The notes under the pieces are model-generated. The model made no database searches. It was not told where the DNA came from and saw only the letters and a program-made list of their open reading frames with translations. Shown one piece after another: positions 8,367-13,744 of a DNA stretch of 13,744 nucleotides. The translations under genes and the position numbers were made by a program. Source of the DNA: an uncultured Collinsella sp. (GTDB taxonomy: Bacteria; Actinomycetota; Coriobacteriia; Coriobacteriales; Coriobacteriaceae); NCBI GenBank assembly GCA_902465465.1, contig CABQNF010000009.1, positions 1 to 13,744 on the forward strand, given 5' to 3'. Positions within the stretch are counted from its first letter, which is position 1. The number at the start of each line of letters is the position of its first letter.

Positions 8367-8579
8367 GCTGAGACTCCTCACAAACTAAAACGTACGAAAG
8401 CGGGGGTTTACCCGATTGTTACCAAGATATGCGCTGCAATTGGTGTCTGCGCACAACAACCAGCCATATTAACGCGCACGTGTGACGGTGTGGCGCAATG
8501 TAGTGGCGACCTGCGCGATAATGGACGGGAATTACACGGAAACGTAAAGGCTTCTTAAAGAATTGGCGAGGATGAGGCG
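8367..8579. promoter_or_regulatory. Divergent intergenic region (promoters of the LtaS-type gene and the nitroreductase gene expected here)
   Basis: These 213 nt lie between two genes read in opposite directions, so both promoters should be here. The LtaS-type ribosome binding site is at the left edge. A GATAAT at 8517-8522 could be a -10 box for the nitroreductase gene, but no matching -35 element stands at the right distance. I saw no operator, riboswitch or strong hairpin. Confidence 0.35.
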
Positions 8580-9449
8580 ATGAACGAACGGGCTTGTATG
8601 ACGAGTGCGGGTGACGTGGACGCTGGCATGGACGCGGGCGGCTATCCGGTCGAGACGACGGGCAATGCGGTGCTGGACACGTTGGAGCACCGTTCCTCCA
8701 CGCGTGCCTTCGCGCGTGATGACGACGACCGTCCCGTGGCGGTGACCGACGAGCAGCGGACGGCGATTCTGCATGCGGCGAGTCGTGCGCCGTCGGCGGG
8801 CGCCATGATGATGTATTCCATCGTGAGCATCCGCGAGCAGGCTACGCTGGATCGTCTGGCCGACCTGTGCGACCACCAGCCCATGATCGCCAAGGCGCCC
8901 TGGGCACTTATATTTGTGGTCGATTATGCCAAGTGGATCGATTTGTTTGAGCACGTGGGCTGCTTTGAGCCCGAGTTTGTAGAGCGCACGGGCAAGTCGC
9001 CCCGTCGTGCACCGGGTCTGGGCGACTTTGCCATTGCGGCGCAGGATGCCGTGATCGCCGCGCAAAACGCCGTGGTTGCCGCCGAGGCCCTGGGCCTGGG
9101 GAGCTGCTACATCGGCGATGTTATCGAGAATGCCGAGGAAGTTGCCGAGCTGCTCGATCTGCCGCCCTATACCATGCCGCTGTCGATGCTCATCATCGGC
9201 ACGCCCCGTAAGGAGCGCCCGGCAATCGCGCACCCCGTGGTGAACCTGGTGCACGAGGAGCGCTACTGCCGCGCCGATGCTGCGACCATGGACGCGCAGG
9301 TGGCCGAGATGGACGCGATGTTCCGTCCGCATGCCCGCGAGGTGGGGGAGCGCGTCGTGGACATCTATACCCGCAAGCACACGAGTCCCTTTATGGCCGA
9401 GATGAGCCGCTCCATGGAGTGGTGGTTCAAAAACTGGCTCGGAAAATGA
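8580..9449 (+). CDS. Nitroreductase family protein (FMN-dependent oxidoreductase)
   Basis: The protein has 289 aa. The ATG at 8580 follows a purine-rich GAGGATGAGG; an alternative ATG at 8598 would remove six residues. Family features are clear: RSSTRAF (38-44) and PSAG (71-74) for FMN binding, the GLGSCYIGD block (172-180), and GTPRKERP (207-214) near the flavin phosphate site. Nitroreductases of this fold use NAD(P)H to reduce nitro compounds, quinones or flavins in the cytoplasm; the natural substrate is unknown. The C-terminal extension of about 70 residues (from about 220), rich in charged residues and ending in MEWWFKNWLGK, exceeds the minimal domain and probably caps the active site or helps dimer formation. 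No redox partner is adjacent, and a palindrome starts directly after the stop codon, so it appears to be a single-gene unit. Confidence 0.88.
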   Translation: MNERACMTSAGDVDAGMDAGGYPVETTGNAVLDTLEHRSSTRAFARDDDDRPVAVTDEQRTAILHAASRAPSAGAMMMYSIVSIREQATLDRLADLCDHQPMIAKAPWALIFVVDYAKWIDLFEHVGCFEPEFVERTGKSPRRAPGLGDFAIAAQDAVIAAQNAVVAAEALGLGSCYIGDVIENAEEVAELLDLPPYTMPLSMLIIGTPRKERPAIAHPVVNLVHEERYCRADAATMDAQVAEMDAMFRPHAREVGERVVDIYTRKHTSPFMAEMSRSMEWWFKNWLGK

Positions 9450-9450
9450 C

Positions 9451-9485
9451 GAATGTGACAAAGGGACAGTCCCTTTGTCACATTC
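9451..9485. repeat. Perfect 35-nt palindrome after the nitroreductase gene (REP-like or terminator)
   Basis: The left arm GAATGTGACAAAGGGAC and the right arm GTCCCTTTGTCACATTC pair perfectly over 17 bp around a single central A at 9468. As RNA this gives a long stem with a tight loop. No T tract follows on the plus strand, so it is not a classical terminator, although it may block 3' decay. Its core (ACAAAGG, CTGTCCC, TTTGT when read on the minus strand) recurs at 11947-11985, which suggests a dispersed palindromic repeat family. Confidence 0.75.
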
Positions 9486-9544
9486 CATATCGCCGTGGTG
9501 GCCTAAAGGCCGTATAAATGTTTATCTAGCTGGGAAAACGGTGC

Positions 9545-9573
9545 CGTGCAAGTGCAGGCCGATTACCTATAAT
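9545..9573 (+). promoter_or_regulatory. Likely promoter of kup
   Basis: A consensus -10 box TATAAT lies at 9568-9573. The best -35 candidate, GTGCAA at 9546-9551 (16-nt spacing), matches TTGACA at only three positions, so the promoter may need an activator or rely on its -10. The predicted start of transcription near 9580 leaves a leader of about 30 nt, too short for a c-di-AMP or other large riboswitch. Confidence 0.55.
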
Positions 9574-9608
9574 CCCTTCGAACATTAAAGTTGGGAGGAA
9601 ACCGGCTT

Positions 9609-11636
9609 ATGGAACAAAAGGCCAAGGAGGCAGCCTCGCACGCTGCGATTCCTGTGAGCATCTCGGCGATGCTCGTCACGCTGGGCGTGGTGTACGGCGA
9701 TATCGGCACCAGTCCTATGTATGTAACCAAGGCGCTCGTTGCCGGCAACGGCGGCATCGGAAGCGTCACGGAGGAGTTCGTGCTCGGCGCGCTCTCCCTT
9801 GTCGTGTGGACGGTCACGTTGCTGACCACCATCAAGTATGTGCTCATCTCGCTGCGCGCCGATAACCATGGTGAGGGCGGCATCTTTGCCCTGTACAGCC
9901 TGGTCAAGCGCTGCGGCAAGTGGCTTATCATCCCCGCCATGTTGGGTGGCGCCGCGCTGCTCGCCGACGGCATCCTGACGCCTGCCGTTACCGTTACCAC
10001 GGCCATCGAGGGCCTGCGCACCATCCCGGCGGTCCATGCCGTGCTGGGCGATGACCAAGGCCGCGTCGTCGCCATTACGCTCGCCATCATCATCGTGCTC
10101 TTCTTGGTACAGCGCATCGGTACGGCCAAGATCGGTCACGCCTTTGGCCCCATCATGACGCTGTGGTTCCTGTTCCTGGGCGGCACGGGTCTGTTCTTTG
10201 TCTTCCAGCACCCCGCCGTGCTGCTGTGCCTCAACCCGGTGCGCGGCATCGCCTTTTTGCTGAGCCCCAACAACCACGCGGGCATCATGATTCTGGGCAG
10301 CTGCTTCCTCGCCACCACCGGTGCCGAGGCGCTCTACTCCGACATGGGCCACGTCGGCCGCGGCAACATCTACGCTACCTGGCCGTTCGTTAAGTGCTGC
10401 CTGCTGCTTTCCTATATGGGCCAGGGCGCTTGGCTTATGAACAACGCTGCCAACCCCGAGCTCATGGGCATTGCCGACCTCAACCCGTTCTACCAGATGC
10501 TCGCCCCGGGCCTGCGCCCGTTTGCCGTCGGCCTTTCCACCGTCGCGGCCATCATTGCCTCGCAGGCGCTCATCACCGGCGCATTCTCGCTGGTGTCCGA
10601 GGCCAGCCGTCTGGACCTCATGCCGCACATGCAGGTCTTCTACCCTGCCGAGACCAAGGGCCAGCTCTACATCCCCATGGTCAACAACGTCATGCTTGTC
10701 GGCTGCGTCATCGTGGTGCTGCTGTTCCAGAACTCGGCGCATATGGAAGCCGCGTACGGCCTTGCCATTACGCTGACTATGATGTGCACCACGTTGCTGC
10801 TCTTCTTCTACCTGCACGAGGAGCGCAAGCTCAAGGTCGCGCCGTGGATCTTCGCGGCCTTCTTCCTTTTGCTCGAAGGCTTCTTCTTCGTGAGCTCGCT
10901 CACCAAGTTCTTCCACGGCGGCTACTTCACCATCCTCATGGCCGCGCTCATCATGGGCATCATGGTGTGCTGGTACAACGGCACGGCGGTCGAGCAGCGC
11001 CAGTTTACGCTGCTGCCGCTGCGCAGCTACCTGCCGCAGCTCAAGCGCCTGCGCGACGACGACCGTTACGAGCGCATGAGCGACAACGTCGTGTACCTGA
11101 CCAAGGACACCCATACCGACTACATCGACCGCGACATCGTCTACTCGATTTTGGACAAGCATCCCAAGCGCGCCCGCGCCTGGTGGTTTGTGAATGTCGA
11201 GACTATGGACGAACCGCACACCTTTGCCTATTCGGTCGAGACGTTCGGCACCGACTACGTGTTCCGCGTGCATCTGTACCTGGGCTACAAGATCAACCAG
11301 CGCGTCAATGCCTACCTGCGTCAGGTTGTTCAGGACCTGGCTGCCACCGGCGAGCTGCCGCCGCAGACGCATGACTACTCGGTCTACAAGGATCCGGGTA
11401 ACATCGGCACGTTCAAGTTCGTCCTGATCCGTAAGCTTCTGGCGCCCGAAAGCGATGTGGAGCCCAGCGAGCGTACGGCCATCACGCTCAAGTACATCAT
11501 TCGCCGCGCCGCCGGCACGCCCGCGCGTTGGTACGGCCTGGAGAACTCCAACGTGAGCTTTGAGTACGTGCCGCTGTTCACCAAGTTCAAGGCCGTGAAC
11601 AAGATGCAGCGCCTGGCTCCCAACGAGCGGCCGTAG
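9609..11636 (+). CDS. kup: Kup-family potassium uptake permease
   Basis: The ATG at 9609 has GGGAGGA 9 nt upstream; this gives 675 aa, the normal family length. The protein imports K+, by family knowledge together with H+, across the cytoplasmic membrane. Signature motifs are in the expected order: VVYGDIGTSPMYV (27-39) in the first membrane helix, GGIFALYSL (90-98), TPAVTVTTAIEGL (124-136) and GAEALYSDMGHVG (238-250). About 12 hydrophobic segments fill residues 15-455. The soluble C-terminal part (about 460-675) carries DPGNIGTFKF and ARWYGLENSNVSFEYVPLF, as in Kup proteins of Gram-positive bacteria, where this domain is a site of regulation. It has its own consensus -10 promoter. A small membrane-protein gene follows after 69 nt, and then a KdpD-like kinase. 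Confidence 0.95.
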   Translation: MEQKAKEAASHAAIPVSISAMLVTLGVVYGDIGTSPMYVTKALVAGNGGIGSVTEEFVLGALSLVVWTVTLLTTIKYVLISLRADNHGEGGIFALYSLVKRCGKWLIIPAMLGGAALLADGILTPAVTVTTAIEGLRTIPAVHAVLGDDQGRVVAITLAIIIVLFLVQRIGTAKIGHAFGPIMTLWFLFLGGTGLFFVFQHPAVLLCLNPVRGIAFLLSPNNHAGIMILGSCFLATTGAEALYSDMGHVGRGNIYATWPFVKCCLLLSYMGQGAWLMNNAANPELMGIADLNPFYQMLAPGLRPFAVGLSTVAAIIASQALITGAFSLVSEASRLDLMPHMQVFYPAETKGQLYIPMVNNVMLVGCVIVVLLFQNSAHMEAAYGLAITLTMMCTTLLLFFYLHEERKLKVAPWIFAAFFLLLEGFFFVSSLTKFFHGGYFTILMAALIMGIMVCWYNGTAVEQRQFTLLPLRSYLPQLKRLRDDDRYERMSDNVVYLTKDTHTDYIDRDIVYSILDKHPKRARAWWFVNVETMDEPHTFAYSVETFGTDYVFRVHLYLGYKINQRVNAYLRQVVQDLAATGELPPQTHDYSVYKDPGNIGTFKFVLIRKLLAPESDVEPSERTAITLKYIIRRAAGTPARWYGLENSNVSFEYVPLFTKFKAVNKMQRLAPNERP

Positions 11637-11705
11637 TCGAAGCTCGAGGTTTGTCTGCGAACGGGCGGGCTTGTATTGACGGGGATTGAGTCCTGGGAGG
11701 AAACC

Positions 11706-11900
11706 ATGGATGCAAAGGTGCTTGACGGTTGCGATCTTGCGACCGAGCTGGTGCGTGAGGTACGCGCCGATGCTGCCGAAGATCGGTTCTTTACGAATCG
11801 GGCCAACATGGACATGGCCGACCGCGTGATTTCGATCGTGGTGACGGTGCTTGTCGCGGCGTGCGTGTGCGCACTGCTCGCGCACGTGCTGTTTGTCTAA
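11706..11900 (+). CDS. Small single-pass membrane protein, function unknown
   Basis: The protein has 64 aa. The ATG at 11706 follows GGGAGG with 5-nt spacing, inside a 12-nt stretch (TGGGAGGAAACC) identical to the one before kup. A TTG at 11676 in frame has no such support. Residues 1-42 are soluble and acidic (DGCDLATELVREVRADAAEDRFF); residues about 43-64 form one hydrophobic helix ending at the C-terminus (VISIVVTVLVAACVCALLAHVLFV), so it would be tail-anchored. I do not recognise a family. It lies 69 nt after kup with no terminator seen between them, so it is probably co-transcribed, and it is followed by a strong hairpin. A role as an accessory peptide of Kup, in the manner of KdpF for the Kdp pump, is possible but only inferred. 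Confidence 0.65.
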   Translation: MDAKVLDGCDLATELVREVRADAAEDRFFTNRANMDMADRVISIVVTVLVAACVCALLAHVLFV

Positions 11901-11946
11901 CGTCCGCAGGTTGCAAAGGCTTTACACTTGGAACCACCACAAGGGG

Positions 11947-11993
11947 AAACCACCACAAAGGTGCCTGTCCCCTTTGTGGTGGTTTTTGTTTTT
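11947..11993 (+). terminator. Hairpin plus T tract (terminator), member of the palindrome family
   Basis: The arms AAACCACCACAAAGG (11947-11961) and CCTTTGTGGTGGTTT (11971-11985) pair perfectly over 15 bp around a 9-nt loop (TGCCTGTCC). A T-rich tail, interrupted by one G, runs to 11993, giving a good rho-independent terminator for the kup unit. A second, slightly imperfect copy of the left arm lies just upstream (AACCACCACAAGGGG, 11932-11946) and could pair with the same right arm instead. The kinase gene starts only 20 nt after the T tract. Confidence 0.75.
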
Positions 11994-12013
11994 GAGAGAG
12001 GGGCGGGACGCTG

Positions 12014-13660
12014 ATGGACGTCCGTACGGACGGCGATATTGCCGATAGCTTTTGGTGGCGGCGCACTACGATGACGCGTCGCGGCCCCCTGTACGATATC
12101 TGCGTGTCGGTGGGGCTGCTGGTCGCGGCGACGATTGTGGGCGCGCTGCTCGACCATCCGGGTCTCGCGCCGAGCATCATGATCGTCTATGTGTTCGCCG
12201 TTCAGCTGTGCGCATTCTTTACCTGGAGTCGCCTGTATTGCTTGCTGAGCTCGGCTGCCGCCGTGGCGCTCTACAACTTCTTGTTTGTCGACCCGCGCTA
12301 CTCGCTGTCGCTTATCGACCGCGGCTATCCCGGCATGTTCTTCATCATGTTTGTGGTCTCGCTTGTGTCGAGCTCGATTGCGTTGGCCCTGCGCCGCGCC
12401 TTGGCACAGGCTGCCGCCAGCGACCGCCGCACGCATATGGTGCTCGAGACCAACCGCATGCTGCAGCGGTGCGCCGATCAGCATCAGATCGTTCACGCCA
12501 TGGCCACGCAGCTGGCGCGTCTTTCGGGCTGTCCGGTCGTGTGGTACAGCGCCGACGCCGAGGGCGATGACCTGCTGCCGCGTGCGACATACACGGCCGT
12601 GGGCGATGCCGCGCCGGTGCACGAGCTGGCGCCGCAGATGCCGCCGCGGCTCTCGGCGTCCGCCTATGTGGGAACGCCGCTCGACGCCACGTTTGGCGGC
12701 TCGGCGTTTTATGGCATCTACCTGACGGTTCGCACAGGCGACGGCTTCGCGCGCTCGGGCGACCCCGCCTCAGTGGTGGGCGTGCTGGCTATCGTTGCCG
12801 AGCCCGACGTGCTGACGCATGAGGAGCGGACACTTGCCGATGCCATCGTGAGCGAAGGCGAGCTGGCGCTCGATCGCGCCCGCGCCATGGAGGCCCGCGA
12901 GGAGGCGGCGGTGCTTGCCAAAAACGAACAGCTGCGCGCCAACCTGCTGCGCTCCATCTCGCACGACCTGCGCACGCCGCTCACCAGTATTTCGGGCAAT
13001 GCCGACGTGCTGCTCGACCAGGGCTCGACCGGCACCGCCGTGCTCGACGCCCAAACGCGCCGCGGCCTGCTCCTGTCCATTCGCTCGGATGCGCAATGGC
13101 TCAACGCCACCGTCGAGAACCTGCTCGATGCCCTCCAAGAGGGGAAACAGGTGGATTTCGGCGAAGGCGGCGGCATGCATCTGTCGACAACGCTCGAGCT
13201 CATGGACGATATCGTCGAGGAGGCGCTGCGCCACGTAAGTCCGGCCGTGCGTGAGCACGACCTTAAGGTGGTGGCGTGCGACGAGCCGGCGCTCGTCAAC
13301 GTCGACGCGCGCCTGATGGTGCAGCTGGTGGTCAATCTGGTGAACAACGCCATCACCTATACGCCCGCAGGCTCGCATATCGTGATTTCGATTGGCGTCG
13401 ACGATGGACGCGTGGCGTGCTCGGTGGCCGATGATGGTCCAGGCATCGCACCCGAGGACCGCGAGCGGATCTTTGAGTCGTTCTATACCGCCAACCACGG
13501 TTTGGCCGACAGCCACCGCAGCGTGGGCTTGGGTCTTTCGCTCTGCCGCTCCATTGCGCTGGCGCATGGCGGTAGCATAGAGGTTGCCGCGGCGGACCCG
13601 CACGGCTCGGTCTTTACGATTGAGCTTCCCGTCGCCGACGTTTCGTTTGATAAGGAGTAG
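12014..13660 (+). CDS. KdpD-like membrane histidine kinase lacking the N-terminal KdpD and Usp domains
   Basis: The protein has 548 aa against roughly 900 for full KdpD. The ATG at 12014 follows a loose purine-rich site (AGAGGGG); an ATG at 12071 is an alternative. Residues about 26-125 contain four membrane segments of DUF4118 type with the KdpD hallmark YNFLFVDPRYSL (87-98). A GAF-like region (about 150-290) follows. The kinase core is intact: H-box ISHDLRTPLTS with phospho-acceptor His317, N-box NLVNNAITYTP (441-451), G1 DDGPGI (473-478), F-box RIFESFY (485-491) and G2 GLGLSL (505-510). The N-terminal KdpD nucleotide-binding domain and the Usp domain, which in some Gram-positives binds c-di-AMP, are absent. 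A response-regulator gene follows after 4 nt. With kup just upstream, control by K+ or osmotic state is likely but inferred. Confidence 0.9.
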   Translation: MDVRTDGDIADSFWWRRTTMTRRGPLYDICVSVGLLVAATIVGALLDHPGLAPSIMIVYVFAVQLCAFFTWSRLYCLLSSAAAVALYNFLFVDPRYSLSLIDRGYPGMFFIMFVVSLVSSSIALALRRALAQAAASDRRTHMVLETNRMLQRCADQHQIVHAMATQLARLSGCPVVWYSADAEGDDLLPRATYTAVGDAAPVHELAPQMPPRLSASAYVGTPLDATFGGSAFYGIYLTVRTGDGFARSGDPASVVGVLAIVAEPDVLTHEERTLADAIVSEGELALDRARAMEAREEAAVLAKNEQLRANLLRSISHDLRTPLTSISGNADVLLDQGSTGTAVLDAQTRRGLLLSIRSDAQWLNATVENLLDALQEGKQVDFGEGGGMHLSTTLELMDDIVEEALRHVSPAVREHDLKVVACDEPALVNVDARLMVQLVVNLVNNAITYTPAGSHIVISIGVDDGRVACSVADDGPGIAPEDRERIFESFYTANHGLADSHRSVGLGLSLCRSIALAHGGSIEVAAADPHGSVFTIELPVADVSFDKE

Positions 13661-13664
13661 CGCC

Positions 13665-13744
13665 GTGCCGAACTCTGCCGTAAAACCGCTCATCTTGGTC
13701 GTTGAGGACGACAAGGAGATACGGGAAGGAATTGAAATCTATTT
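13665..13744 (+). CDS. Response regulator, KdpE-like/OmpR family likely (3' partial)
   Basis: The GTG start has AAGGAG at 13652-13657, 7 nt upstream and overlapping the end of the kinase gene. Only 26 codons are visible before the window ends. They read as the first strand of a receiver domain (KPLILVVEDDKEIREGIEIY) with the acidic pair Asp15-Asp16 preceded by Glu14, the residues that hold Mg2+ next to the phosphorylated Asp. It is certainly the partner of the upstream kinase by position. Assignment to the DNA-binding KdpE/OmpR class rests on the KdpD-like kinase, since the output domain is outside the window. Confidence 0.8.
   Translation, partial: MPNSAVKPLILVVEDDKEIREGIEIY

Noticed and set aside
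9486..9608. Possible c-di-AMP or K+-responsive riboswitch before kup
   Set aside because: The whole gap is 123 nt and the likely leader only about 30 nt, with no strong conserved structure; this is too small for the known classes.
9585..11885. 766-codon open frame on the minus strand opposite kup
   Set aside because: It is a GC-driven shadow: it is rich in His, Arg, Gln and Glu with no domain, and kup on the other strand has unmistakable family motifs, a promoter and a ribosome binding site.
12770..13714. 314-codon minus-strand frame opposite the kinase
   Set aside because: It covers the catalytic part of a clear histidine kinase and has no recognisable protein features.

Overview
The window looks like chromosomal DNA of a GC-rich, Gram-positive, host-associated actinobacterium, most likely a member of the Coriobacteriia (Collinsella-like). 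This is inferred from codon use, from a lipoteichoic-acid-synthase-type enzyme, from surface proteins with SipW-type and sortase-type signals, and from the style of the intergenic palindromes. No rRNA, tRNA, CRISPR array, transposase gene or phage gene was seen.

Left region (2-5749, + strand): a tight three-gene cell-surface operon. It holds the 3' part of a very large modular adhesin-like protein (5' end outside the window), a TasA/CotN-like protein with a SipW-type signal, and a secreted protein ending in a sortase-like signal with the unusual motif LVATG. The genes are 1 nt apart or nearly overlapping, so they are probably co-expressed and act together as a surface fibre or adhesion system. 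The matching SipW peptidase and sortase are not in the window.

Centre (5750-9485): a 316-nt intergenic region holds a bidirectional terminator-like hairpin and a 131-nt palindromic element with 31-bp arms. On the minus strand is an LtaS-type membrane phosphoglycerol transferase. Divergent from it is an FMN nitroreductase-family gene, followed 1 nt after its stop codon by a perfect 35-nt palindrome.

Right region (9486-13744, + strand): a potassium-related block. Kup (K+ uptake permease) has a good promoter and is followed by a 64-aa single-pass membrane protein. Then come a terminator-like palindrome related to the one after the nitroreductase gene, a KdpD-like histidine kinase lacking the usual N-terminal KdpD and Usp domains, and the start of its response regulator (cut by the window end). 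The arrangement suggests a short two-component system tied to potassium or osmotic state and sitting next to Kup rather than kdpFABC.

The most unusual points are the anchor-less giant adhesin with its two small partners, the LVATG sorting signal, the shared palindrome family, the alternative hairpins just before the kinase gene, and the stripped-down KdpD-like kinase beside kup.
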